In this document: positions 44,630-57,800 of the stretch, in pieces
Layout: each line of letters opens with the position of its first letter
How positions within the stretch are numbered: the stretch's first letter is position 1
The notes under the pieces: model-generated
Databases searched by the model: none
What the model saw: only the letters and a program-made list of their open reading frames with translations
What the model was told of the DNA's origin: nothing
Position numbers and translations under genes: made by a program
Assembly (NCBI GenBank): GCA_907165065.1
Contig: OU015532.1
Span: forward strand, 48,216,839 to 48,280,838
Source: Caprimulgus europaeus
Lineage: Eukaryota > Chordata > Aves > Caprimulgiformes > Caprimulgidae
Length of the DNA: 64,000 nt
Direction: 5' to 3'

Positions 44630-45822
44630 CTCTGGGCTGGGGGCCGTGAGGAGCTCTGGGCTGGGGGCCGTGAGGAGCTCTGAGCTGGGGGACGTGAGGA
44701 GCTCTGGGCTGGGGGACGTGAGGAGCTCTGGGCTGGGGGGACGTGAGGAGCTCTGGGCTGGGGGTTGTGAGGAGCTCTGGGCTGGGGGATATGAGGAGCT
44801 CCGGGCTGGAGGACGTGAGGAGCTCTGGGCTGGGGGACGGGGACGGGAGGAGCTCTGGGCTGGGGGATATGAGGAGCTCTGGGCTGGGGGACGTGAGGAG
44901 CTCTGGGCTGGAGGACGTGAGGAGCTCTGGGCTGGGGGACGTGAGGAGCTCTGGGCTGGGGGCCGTGAGGAGCTCTGGGCTGGGGGCCGTGAGGAGCTCT
45001 GGGCTGGGGGCCGTGAGGAGCTCTGGGCTGGGGGACGGGAGGAGCTCTGGGCTGGGGGCCGTGAGGAGCTCTGGGCTGGAGGACGTGAGGAGCTCTGGGC
45101 TGGGGGGACGTGAGGAGCTCTGGGCTGGGGGTTGTGAGGAGCTCTGGGCTGGGGGATATGAGGAGCTCCGGGCTGGAGGACGTGAGGAGCTCTGGGCTGG
45201 GGGACGGGGACGGGAGGAGCTCTGGGCTGGGGGATATGAGGAGCTCTGGGCTGGGGGACGTGAGGAGCTCTGGGCTGGGGGCCGTGAGGAGCTCTGGGCT
45301 GGGGGCCGTGAGGAGCTCTGGGCTGGGGGACGGGAGGAGCTCTGGGCTGGGGGCCGTGAGGAGCTCTGGGCTGGGGGCCGTGAGGAGCTCTGGGCTGGGG
45401 GACATGAGGAGCTCTGGGCTGGGGGATATGAGGAGCTGTGGGCTGGGGGACGGGAGGAGCTCTGGGCTGGGGGATATGAGGAGCTGTGGGCTGGGGGACG
45501 GGAGGAGCTCTGGGCTGGGGGATGTGAGGAGCTCTGGGCTGGGGGATATGAGGAGCTCTGGGCTGGGGGTTGTGAGGAGCTCTGGGCTGGAGGACGTGAG
45601 GAGCTCTGGGCTGGGGGCCATGAGGAGCTCTGGGCTGGAGGATGTGAGGAGCTCTGGGCTGGGGGCCGTGAGGAGCTCTGGGCTGGGGGACGTGAGGAGC
45701 TCTGGGCTGGGGGATGTGAGGAGCTCTGGGCTGGAGGACGTGAGGAGCTGTGGGCTGGGGGCCGTGAGGAGCTGTGGGCTGGGGGCCGTGAGGAGCTATG
45801 GGCTGGAGGACATGAGGATGTC
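44630..45822. repeat. G-rich 24-bp minisatellite, about 49 units, with a 367-bp higher-order duplication
   Basis: Each unit is GAGCTCTGGGCTGGGG followed by a variable eight-base part, most often GCCGTGAG, GACGTGAG, GATATGAG, GTTGTGAG or GACGGGAG. I count about 49 units. Nearly every unit has a GAGCTC palindrome and a GGG-CT-GGGG pair of G-runs. Units 5-11 (from 44,731) recur in the same order as units 20-26 (from 45,098), including a one-base G insertion, a CTCCGGG variant and a 30-bp unit, giving a 367-bp higher-order period. The unit length is a multiple of three, so long Ser/Pro- or Glu/Leu/Trp-rich open frames cross it on both strands; these are not genes. It is in SLC1A2 intron 1. Confidence 0.97.
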
Positions 45823-48800
45823 CGTCAGGTCTCCAGACCAGAACCTGAACCCAAAGGCCAACCCGCCAACAGCACCAGTTCTTGAGGAAACTACAACCCA
45901 TCTAGACACCGAGATACCGTTCTTAGTGCACTTAATACAGTACTTTTACCGTGGATAGTCATATTCTAGTGCCACATAAGAGAAAGTCTCTCCCTGTAGC
46001 CCTCTCCTCACAGCTCCCTTGTTCACAGCGTGTCCCCAGTACGCACATGCTGAGCTTTTTTTCTCCTCAGTTGCCTTTCAGAGCCCAGTCATATGCAGTT
46101 TCTCTGCTATTTTTTTTTCTCTCCTAGCCTTAGTTTTCAATCTGAACCATCGTTACCTGATGGCTTTACTTCATTTTAGCATGCTTGTCTGCTCTAGGCC
46201 AGAGTGAATTCAGTGCTCATGAGTGGTGCTAAACAAGCAACCCAGCAGAACAGATTTCAGTTGGTATTTGTCCATGGGTGGGAAGGTCTCGGTGCTGCTC
46301 CAGTGCAGCCTTGCAGAGAGGCCTCCAAACATTCAAGCATCTGATTTGGGCAGGTTTGAAAATCCTTGTCCTGTCTCATGCAGGGAATGAACCCGGTCCC
46401 AACAGGCAATGTGTCCTTTGTGTTTGCCACAGGTAATGTTTCTGTGGTCCGTGGGACTGCCCCCTGGGAACTGGCACCCCTCGTATAAAGCTCCCGTCAG
46501 TGGTTGCGCATGTTGGTCACAGCCGGCTGGGCTGGGCCCAGGGATGAGCCCAGCTCCTCTCCCTTAGGCATCCAGTTCCACTGGCTTGCAACACCAACAC
46601 CCTCCTATGTAGAATTCACTCTGCCTCTCCCAAAATAACAGTCCTTGTGATATCACAGCATGCTCTTGTGCGTCCATCATAGAGGAGTGGCCCTGTTAGA
46701 GAAGCAAGGCTGATGGCACGTGTGCAGCTCATGCAGCAGGGACTTCTGTATTGTTAATAATAATAATTACTTCAAGCTGATAAAAATAGCCTAAGCTATA
46801 CGATCTTCCTTCTGAAATCATGGGCAGCACCACAAGGCACCCCATGCATCCCATCACCACTCCTCCTGGCTTGCTTCTGCGTTCCAGGGCACTATGGAGC
46901 TGGGCAAAAATGTGACAGACTTTAAGGCCAAAGGACACGGACGGGAGCTGCTGTGACTCCACGCTGAGGGTGGCTGTAGCTGTGTGTGTGTGCCCACACA
47001 CAACTCATGCTCCCTTAGGAGAAATCAATCCCAGAATAACGTGGACATGAAACCCAGCAATTACTTTCCAGGAAGTGCAGTGAGAAAGAAAACGGCACTG
47101 AAGAGTATTTATAGTTCTGTCCTCTCAGCCAGGAGACCCTGCAGCCAGCGAGATCTATTTGCTGCTCACGTTCCCTGGTCATCACTCTGCTGACCTGAGT
47201 GCGGCTCTGTCAATGTACATCACTGGGGTGACCTTCTGCTGGCCTCAGATGTACAGTGACAGTGACAGGCTGCCGTTCACTCGGCTCCAGGCTGCTGGGC
47301 GGGCACCCTCAGCTGCAGTGTATGCACACCTGCCTTGTGTCAGGACACACACTTTCCTGTTAAAGGCAGCACAAGTGTGTTTTTATGAATAGAGAGCTCA
47401 GGGTTACCATGGCAACCTGGCACTGTCACTCAGCGGTGAATTATTAATGGTTTTCAGCAGCAGAAAATGCAAAACCCTGCTCCTGGTGGCTGCACACTGC
47501 GGTGTCCTGGGTTTTCTGGAGAAAATAGTGCAAGGCTTCTGTAGCACTAAGATTCCATAGTGCTTTATGTAAGCCATGAGATCTTTCAGCTTTTCTTTAT
47601 GTGCTTTCCCCGGAGCTTTGTCATCTGCTCGCAAACGCTAAGCAGCTCTCGCAGTTTCTCTAACCATTAACAGACAGGCAGAATGGGTTGTGTTTAGAAG
47701 GGAATTTCTTCCTCTGAGCTTCAAAATTCCAATCCCAAGCTCACTTGTTTTGAATTTTGTATAGAAAACGCCTCCTGACATTTAATAAATTACTATTTTA
47801 AGTTAGAATCTGGGTGGTAACTATAAAGATCAAAATTTAGGGAAAAAAAGTGTCTGTTTCCTGCTAGCTTTTGATAGAGCTTTTCTGTGCAGAAATAGCA
47901 TGGTTGTGAAAGTACTGAAGAAGATTTTAAGGGGGTTTTTGTACATTCAGCAATCTGCAAACTTTTTTCCAACCAATACATATGTAGGCAAAGTCTATAG
48001 TGTTCTGATTTCCTGAGAAAATGGAAGCTAAATTGATGAGCTCTAAAGCTCTGGTTTTGCACTGTTTATTAAGAATTTTCTTACTGCATCTTTCTTGCTC
48101 AAATCTGCCCCGTCCAAAATGTATTTGCAACATTTTATTTTAAGAAATTTCCTGGAAATTCCTGTTAGGATTTATTACAACAAGCACAGTGAGGATAGGA
48201 GGGCAGTTCACTTGGAAATTAAACAGGCCAGTGGCACGATTTGAAGGCAGAATGTTTTCCATCTTTAATAATCAAGGTGAACATATTCTTCTGTGTCCTG
48301 GTATTGGCAAAGACAGCAGCTGTTCTCCAAAGGGCCAGAGAGCCCTGTGAGTGTACAAACCATGCACACAGTGCTTACTGTTTCAGAAGGCTCTGAGTAA
48401 CTGCTGCTGTGGGGCTCTACATTGCTGCCTTAAACCTCCTCAAGATGTGATCCTGCTCATCAGTCCTGCTCGTGTGTGTGCCATCAGTTGTCCTTGCTTA
48501 TTCAGAGTGTCTTTATTCTTCTTAAATCCCTTATACTAAGGGATTTGATTGGTGATTCCAGAGAAGAATTGCATTTCTGGTAGTGTTGGATATTTATTAC
48601 AAAATTGTCAGAAAGCCTTTAAAATGTGATTTAAGAAACCCATAGGTGTTAAGCTCCGCTATTTGTGGTCTGTGGATGTGTTCTAGGAGAATGTGGGTGT
48701 TTAACAGGTGTGCCACGGGGGAAATTTGGAAGGTGAAGTTCTGCTCAGGAATACTGGGGATGTGGGCCTAGATTTGTTTGTTGAAACACGTCGTAGATAA

Positions 48801-51800
48801 CTGAGCAAATACCAGACACCTCATAAATGGAATGAGACCAAAGACAGGTTGGACGTGCAGGGTTTGAAATACGATGCTGATGGTCTAGGACAGGTATTAG
48901 AACCTAGTGAGCTGAGCTGTAAGAGCTGTATCTGCTGGCTGTGCATCACAGGTCCTTAACGAGTCCTCTGGAAAAGAGATGACACCAGGAGATCAGAGCT
49001 GGAGGCCGCCTCGCTTGCTGAGACGCCGGGCAGGTGGCACTGATCGTCTCTAGGAAAGCAACAAGCTGAAAAGAAGCATTTTTTGCCAACTGTTCAAGCC
49101 AGATCGTGCTGCACTGCAGCTTTACAGAGGTAAATGTGTGATCCCATTTCCGAGGGAAGGGGAGACCTCAGCTGTTCAGCGAGCTGGGAGCAGATCAGGC
49201 CGAACATCCGACCTCACATGGAGGAAGAGAGAGGAAGGAGAGCACGTGTGCATCTGTCTCCTGCTTTTTCATCGCTTCAGCTTCCCCACCGCTGTACAAA
49301 AGACGCCTTTTAGCAGGAGATAAAATATTCCTTCCCCGCTGTAGGGTGCAGTCCATGGTAGGAAATGGTCTATTTGCTAAGGAGGATTAATTAAGCGTGG
49401 GGCAGAAGAGTCCAAGCCTGGTTTTGCAACACCTGCTCTCATAACCGTCCCTGCGAGGTTAGGTGGAAGAATAACGGCTGCGTTCCCCCTGCCTGCAGCG
49501 CACGTCGGGAAGGTGGAGCCACGGGTTCTTCTCTTACTGAAGAAAATCAGAGTGAGGTCTGTGCCTGAAATGTGGTGGAATGGGGAGATGCCTGCCACAG
49601 CTCCTCCGTTTCCACGTGGCCATCACTCCAGCACAGATCAGGAGAACATGCTTGGTTCTCCACCTCTGCCCCGCTGAGGGTAACCCAAGGTCTAGGCTGT
49701 CGCTTCAGGGCAGACGCAGTCAGGTACTTGTCCTCCTCACAGCTTATGTGTGTGTGAGATGGCCTTCCCCGTGCCCATGTGTCTGCTGTGCACACCCGTG
49801 TGTCCCTGCCTCTGGGACCTCCCTCACCATGGAGAAATCCCTCCTCATTCTTGCCAGAAGGCCAAGTGACCGTCACCGTTATGCCACCTGCAATCATCAT
49901 ACCACCGTGCTTCCCAGGGCAAGGGAAGTGGGCACTCAGAATCAGCAGCTGCAAGGCTGTGATCAGAGAAGAGCTCTGTCTGTCTGTCTGTCTGTCTCCC
50001 TCTTTCTGCATCTCGCAGGTTCAGGCTATGGAATTGCCAATCACTGGCTCTGGCAGAAAGTCTTCAAAGACTACTGATAGCTTTGGCACTGCTTTTGTTA
50101 CAGACTAAAATTAACAATACTGTCTATCTAAAAATGCACCATTCTGTACATTGAAATATGTTTCTCCCTCAGCCCTTCTTTTTTTCCAACATGCTGGTTA
50201 GAGAGGCTAACTGAAAAGTCATCAAATCTGAGTGAGGAAATCTGGTGTATGTTTTCCTGTCTCTTTGAGAGGCAGTGAATAATTGCAGGCAGAGCAGACA
50301 AATCCAAGTGTTGTAGAGCTGCTGAAAAGACCACAGTAAGAAGCAGGAGTCACCTAAATGCATGTGGCTCCTTCTCCAGGCTGCAAGGCTTCTGGCTCTT
50401 TCCAGTGCCTTCCTTACCCTCTTCTAAGGGTAGATTTAAAAGAGGATTAATTGAAAAAGCATTTGGTGTCTTCTTGCAGCTCACCACCAATCTAAGCTAA
50501 GATTTATCAACAGATCAGCCTAGTCTGTGATGCAGCAAAGATTAGTCAGGCTTTAAAATAAAACTCTTTGGAAAAAGTTCACTAAAAATAAACTGTCATG
50601 CTTTCATCCATGAATAGCACAAGGGCTGCAAATAGACACCGGTGCTTAAACCATCGTAGAATCTCAGTGCAGGAATGAATAAACACCTGTCTTGTTTTGA
50701 GACGTGTGAAACAGGAATTTTAATGCCTCTGCACTAGCTGGAGTGAGGGGGTGCCTGGGGTTTTGAAGGAAACAGAAGTCCTGCATTATTTTAATGGTTA
50801 AATGGCATTGTGTTATTAAAGCAGCATACATACAGGCGTGTCAGTGGGACCTCCCCACTAATGAACCTTCCTGAGTGGACCTTCCCTTCTGAGGCCTGCT
50901 CAGGAGCCTGCTTTAACTCAGATGATAACTGGGTGTTATTTTGCTTCTTAGTGCAGAGTGTCAGGGAGGCGCGGGTGGGGACAAGCCTGGGTTTGCTGTG
51001 TGATGGTGTTTGTGTGCCCTGTCCCTCTGGGCTGAGCATGGTGACAGTCTGTACTCTGCACCCCGGGGCACGCGCTCAAAATCAGTCTGAGCTTCGGGGG
51101 GACAGATGAGAAGTGAGGGGCTCTGGAGGATGGAATCGCTGTTCGGCGGGTCCCGGGCTGCCGGCGTGCCCCAGCAGGGAGTGCTGTCGTCAGGACAGGG
51201 AGGCCCCTGATTTCTATCTTATTTTTCAACATTTTTTTCTTTCTAGAAAATCTGACTTGATTTGTTCTTCTGCGTTATAATACTGGCTGCATTTTGAGAA
51301 GAGTCTGGAGTTGGATCCTGGTGATCCTCATTGTGAATAAGCTTGACATAAGGTGGTTGCACATTTAGGTGGCGTTTCACTTTCGTTACTCTGTTTTTAG
51401 CCACAAAGGGGATTTGATCTGCTGGGCACTCTTAGCTTCCTTTTTGTGTTCCCTGTGTAAAGACACCGCTTGGGAAGTGTCATGAGAACAAAGTAAGAGT
51501 TCAGTACGTCGTCTGGATTAAAAGCACCCTGCTTTTAGCTGAGATGTGAATCTGACAAGAAAGGCACAATGGTTTGTTCAGTGAGAGGGAAAGCACGAGA
51601 GGAAACTGTTTGGATTGTGGTCCCCTGGCAGCTCAGCGAGCTAACGGAGCAGGGAGCAGAGCGCTGCACTGCTGGCCAGTGTAGCTTTATGCTGTTGTAA
51701 CTCTGGAGCTGAGCAGTACAGCCCAGTTACAAAGGAGGAGTAAAGCCTGTGGTGGGCCTGGCCCCAGCCTGCTGCAGGACCCTGCCTTAATTTCCATGTG

Positions 51801-54800
51801 GTGGGCACTGCTGCAGTGCAGAGTGAACCCAGGGAGCTGCTGGCCCACGTTCCCTGCAGGACGCACCGGCTGGCGCCAGCGTAAGGAGAATGGGACCCCA
51901 CAGGTGGAACGAGCCTGAGGGTCCCATCATTTCTATACTTCTTCTAAGGGCACTGTTTGTAACTGTCACTGTGTGAGTGAGATTTGGGTGTCTGTCCTAT
52001 GCAAAAGGCCTGTGTACTGTTATCAGTTCTGATTCTCATTGCCCTGCCTGGGATCTCGCGTTCTGAAACATGAGACACAGCGTGGGCTGTTATGAAATAA
52101 AGTTACAAGAAGCACCTCAGGGTTTGCTCTCGCTGCTCTGGATTGTGTCTAGGACTCTGCTTTGGAAGGGAGCACCTCGAGTAGCTTCCCTCTGCACGGC
52201 AGCCGTGCCAAGGCAGGGGCACTGGCACTCACACGCTGCCTTATCTCGCGTGCCCTTCCGGAGGCACAGAGGGGTCCGGCCACTCACCAGAGAGACAGCG
52301 AGCCCGTGACAGAGTCAAGGACGAGTCTAAAGGAGTTATAACTCTCAAAAATGCTAGTGAGCCAATTAATCGTTAACTGGCTTATCTCCACCAGTGCTGA
52401 TACAGCCGAGGTGGTTCACCCCGCTGGAAGGTTCCCCCGAGACGTGCCCAGCTGTCTTCAGAGCTGCCGTTACAATTCATGTCCTGATTCCGATTCGCAG
52501 GAGAAGAGCACTGCTAAAAGGACTGGGGCGGGTGTCTCTGTTGTTCAGCAGCTGTCTGGACTCCTGCAAAGCATGGGTGATGCTACAGTGAACCGTCTGT
52601 GGTGTGGCCTTGGGAAGGGTGGACAGGTATCGTGACATTCCTGCCCATGTTTCTGGCCCAAGATCAGTCTTTCTATCAAGTCTGCTGCACGACTTCTTTC
52701 TGGCTGGTTGAAACTTTTCCCCAGAGTTCATCAGTTGTGGTTTTTAGGTTTTTTTCTCATGGTTAGAGTTAAAAAGGCTAGGCCTATGGGCAAAGCTGCC
52801 ACTGACCTTAAAGAAAAAAGGGTCTGATCAGGAACATAACTCCTCTGTGTTCTCCTATAGCCATTGTAGTTCTGCCTTGGAAATACATCCACGTAGGGGA
52901 CAGAACTTAGCTTTTTCTTGGACTGATTGCTTTTATGCCTCTTTCAAACTGACAGCTATATACATTTTTAACAATAAGTTTTTTCAGATTCCTATGAACT
53001 TTTTGTTTTTTCAATTGAAAAGAAATAAACAAATGCAGAGATCCCGTTTGTTTTTCAAACCCAGACTGGGAAGTCTGGAAAGAAAGAACATATCAGCAAA
53101 AGGCTGTGATGGAAAACATTTCTAAAGGCAAATGTTTTTAATAACCTTAACATTGCATGTGTAGCACTAAATGGGAGCCTTTTGGTGTACGTGGCCTGGT
53201 AGTAAATCATGCAGGCACCTCCTCTTGCTCTGTTCGCAAGCGCCTTCGCTGGAACAAGGGCACTGATTGTTTCTCTGAGTTTATTTCAGCTCACACTGAT
53301 GTTGCATGCTTTAAAAATAAATCTGTTCATTCCTTTGGAGCTAAGCTGTACACTCCCAAAAGGTCAGAGGGCGTTCTGCTTCAGGAAGTAATTAGGTGTT
53401 TGGTTGACAGTATGGGATGGAACCTTTTTTCCCCAAGACATTGCACATCTATGCTCAGGATCCCCAAAAGGAGCTCGCACAGCCAATTATTCCCATGCTC
53501 CAGTAACAAAAGTTTGGAGATGGGATGTTCTTTGATGGCACTGGAGACCCTAATTGCTGAGAAAAGGTCTGAAGCTCCCCTGTATGGTACATCAATACAG
53601 AATGATTTTTTTTTCTTACTGCTTGAAGGCTTCATAACTGAGCTGGAGAGAACCTGAGCTGGGGGTGGAGCGTGGGTCTTCGGGAGCGTCCGCAGGGAGC
53701 GGGTCAGTGTCTGGGAGGCTGCGGGGAACAACTTCCCTCCTCGGCAGGAACAGAGGGGCTGCTCTCAGCGGCTCAGTCAGTCCTGCCTTTTGGCCAGAGC
53801 TTTGTGTAATGAAGCCAACAGCATGCGAAGGGGATGGAGAAATGGGGATTTTTTCCACACTCTATTCTTTGTGGTGTGTAAGGGAGTGCTGAGGCACAGA
53901 TGTACACTGAGTGCAGTTGTTGCACGGTGTGTTAGAGGAGTGTGTTAGATCTGTGTCCCCTCAGCTTAAGTGTCGTGTTTTTCACTACAAATGCCAGGAT
54001 ACCGCAGTTGCCATCCTGTGCAGCTTACTGAGGGAGATGCCAGTTGCTGAGTGTGACAAAATGCACCACGAGGCACAGCCAAACCTCTGAGCAGGCTTCC
54101 CACCACCACTGCCGCTCTTCTGTGCCCGCAGGGAGGATGGCATGCTCTCCAGAGCATGTGCTTGCATCTGTTGGGTTTTTTCCAAACAAGATATAAAACA
54201 AAATCTACTGCCAGCTGCATTGTTCTGCTTGAGCAACTGAGGAGAGAATGTGCATAAAACCAGCACTGAGTGAATGAGATTTATAACTAAAAAAGCATGA
54301 ATGCAATAGCTCCTTCTTCCTGCCCAGGTAAATCTCTCTCCTGGCATGCAGCTCAAGATTCTCAGAGAGCAAGGAGCCCACGTCCTGCTGTCAGGCAGCC
54401 CTGAGGTTTGAGTCCTTTCTCTGAAGATCACTAAAAGAAATGAGAATCCTCCATTAATGTCGGTAGGGCTTGGTTCAGGGTCAGGAGCATGGAACTGCAG
54501 AAGAGCAGAGCTCTGGGCTCTGTCTCCACTTGTCCAGCCTGTAGCAAGCCCCCCGTGCTGGAGCCCCGCGGCTGCGGGTGGCCGTGCTCTTCTGGGGAGC
54601 TGCACCCAAGGACACCGGCGCTGCCTTCTGCGCCTGGTCCTCTCAGTGGGCATGGAACAACAGGGCCCTCGGTCCAGTCCCTTTCTGCCTCCTTGGGAGA
54701 AGCTACTGCTGCAGAGAACTTGTCTAGCTTTAGCTTTGGCTTTTGCATTAAAATCTAACATGATAACTATCATGCAGCTGACTCAGAAGAGAAATCAACC

Positions 54801-57800
54801 ACTGACTGGGTCATGCAGCAGCACGATGTGCCTTAGAGGGCAGGGCCATAATACTAGCCCAGGATGGCATAATCTGAACCTATTAGACTCCTGTAATGCT
54901 TTACGTGATACCAGCTGCCCCAAGTCCCAAGCAGTTTTCATTACAGTCATCAGTTCTGGTGGTGGTTGTGATATCCAGTTCCCTTTCCTGTCTGTAACCT
55001 TTTTATTGGCTGTGGAAAAGGGCTCCTGAGGCATCTGCTCGAGGGAGATGCATCCAGCAGTAGCTGGGTGAGCTTTAAGACACCCCGGCTCTTCCTTTGG
55101 AGCCTCCAGCAGCAGCATCTCGGAGGAGCCCGCGCGATCATGGCACCGTCTCCTGTGTGCACGAGGGAGCTGCACGTCTCCCCCAGCCCCAGCTCTTCAG
55201 CCACTGAGCCTCCACCTGCTGAGCTGGGTCTGCAGTGGTTGAGGGTAAGGAAGATCTTCCAGGGTCATGTCCTGTGCCTTGGAAATCGGAGGTGGAACTG
55301 TGTGACAAGCCTGAGACCAGAGAGCAAAAGCACCCTTGTAACAGCCATCCATCCGCCCTGCCCTCTCTCCATCCTCAGAGGAAGCCTGGGTGTCTGTGGG
55401 AGCACAGCCTGGCGGTCAGGCTCCCGGGCCGGGCCGGGGCAGACTCAGACGTGCAGTGGTGCTTTGTGGCAGCTCAGGGGTTTCGCAGGCCCCAGCAAAT
55501 TCCTGTGACACAGCAGTTGGTTCCCCCTCCCCATGTTTGTTTTTCCTGTTGTTTGTTTGGAAGTGTGAATCCAGGTCGTGCTTATTTTATTTCTCCATGA
55601 GTAACCGCAAGGGAGAAATCCACAACAAGCAGCAGCTGAGCAGAGCCAGTGAGCCCAGCCAGGGCACGTTGTTTGCTGTCTGCAGCCTTCACCCCCAGTG
55701 CCAGTCGCAGATGCACCTCCCGAAACTGTACCAAAACAGGATCTGCACCAGAGCTGCTCCTTCGTAAATAACATCTTGTGCACTCCAGCACTTCCCATTG
55801 CGCAATGGTGCCAGCTTTGTGCCCCTCCAAGGTCTGAGGCTGGAGTGTACCCGTGGCAAAGTTTGCTTTTGGGGAGGTTTTGTTCCTTGTATATTGAATA
55901 AGAAAGTGTCCTTCGTGAAGTCCTGTCCTTATCTTTAGAAGTTAACAGCTCCCATTAAAAATTCCCGCTTTCGGTTTTCCTCCTGCACACCTCTTTTACG
56001 TCAGAATGCAGAGTGGTGAAACTGGAGTTAGGACATTCACATGCATTTACAGAGAACAAAGGCGGCATTCATTCAGGCTGTCCACTTGTTTGCTTTCTTA
56101 CTTCTTTATTAAACTCTCATTTTGAGTCTTTATCCCACATTTCACAATTCTCTTTGGTTGCAGGTTGCTTGGCATGGGTACAGCAAATTCAGCTGTTAAG
56201 GAAAATGAATAATTCATCCCTGTTCTGCCCCACTCCCATCCCCAATGGCTGGTTGCAGTAAAATAAAAACGTTACTTCAGGCTGAATGACCAAACTGTCG
56301 CAATGTGGACGCTGCTGTCTTGCCCTGGCAGTTGTCATTTCGGTACCCAGGTGGTTTCCCATTCTTCTCAATAGGCTAAAGGTCATTTTATGTCTTGTGA
56401 TGGGAAGAGTGAATCGTATTAATGTTCCTTACACAGACAGAAATGTGTGGACCTGAGGTAACCAGTCATTTTAGCATATCTGAACTGAAATATTTTGTTC
56501 TGGGAGTTTGTTTTGAACTTTCTCTCACTGAATTTTTCTCAAGCCCTGAATTTTGACTGAGCTCTGAATTAGGAATAAATACTCACTCAACTGAGAGAAA
56601 TGGTAGAGTCCCATCTAATAAATTCCTTTGCATTTGGGGAAAGAGATTATTGCTGAGCTTTACATGCTCCTAATTTTGATTACTCATAGAGCCAGGTTTT
56701 TCCTTCCCACACACATCTCTGCAACAAAGAGAAGGAAATAATCTCTTCCTCTGGAGAAGTGACGGGGGGGAACCCCAAAAAACAAAGAAAAAACCCAAGA
56801 TAAGTCATTAGTGGGCAGAGGCCTTTAAAAAATGGTACAAACCGTTATGTCTCTGGTCTTTGTCAGTGTGTGAGAGGTGGCAGCTCAGAAAAGAGATGAA
56901 ACATAAGGAGATTAAAGGGGCAGGCAAGTGTGAGACAAGAAAGAGATGTACTGGCCTTGGTTAACTTGGAAAAGCTAATTAATAAAGAGGGAAATCACGG
57001 TTCAGGGTTCAGCATGAGGGCGAGCGTTTTTTTAGGGGGTGCTCATTACAGTCTGGGACATCACCATACAGAATAGCAGTCTGAAGAGCTGCTGTTCCTA
57101 GTGGAAGCAAGTGGGTCTAGACTGTAACGTGCCAGTCCAGTGCCTTTGTAGGAAACCTGTGAGTAATTTTGTTCTTAGACTCTCCTCTAAGCAGAGAAAT
57201 TTCCCGTTGAGCGGTGTGGAGGGTCAGCCTCTCATATGCCAAGGTGAGAGCAAAGGGAGTTGAAATATCTCTTTAACATACACATTAATGAGGTCAGGTA
57301 CTTCCCCTTTTCATTAGACAGTGTCTTAATGACAATGACACTTCTTTCTGTTAAATCTAGAGCTGGAAATGACATGAGATAAAAACCTGGTAGCTGCTAC
57401 CAGGGGTATTGAGTGGGCGGCAGAGGCCGGGTTTGTGCAGCCAGGGCGAGGTTACGCCACAGGACTGTCACTGCGACCAGTCTGCTGCTGCAGGGCAATT
57501 CTCAGGCTTCGGGGCAGTGACCCCAGAGCAGCACCAGAGAGGGGGCTGACAAAGTGCTGGTGGGACAGCTGGTGTGTGGAAGAACAGGTTAGCAAGGGCA
57601 GTGTACGAGATGGGCTGGGCAGGAGGAGAGCGGGGAAGAGGACTGAACAAAAACCTGGGGTGAGTGCATCTCAGTGACTCCGTGGGGCCTGAGGAGAGGC
57701 ACCCAAATGCACTGTTTGAAGACAATGCAGATAGTCTGTTAAGCAAAGGAAGTGTCAATTTTCCCCACTTCAAGCTGTTTACTAAATCCTTAGCCGGAGA

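Noticed and set aside
44470-45958. Very long open frames on both strands (up to 440 codons) that look like Ser/Pro- or Glu/Leu/Trp-rich repeat proteins
   Set aside because: They are a consequence of a 24-bp tandem repeat whose length is divisible by three and which lacks stop codons; no start context, splice sites or non-repeat domain is present.
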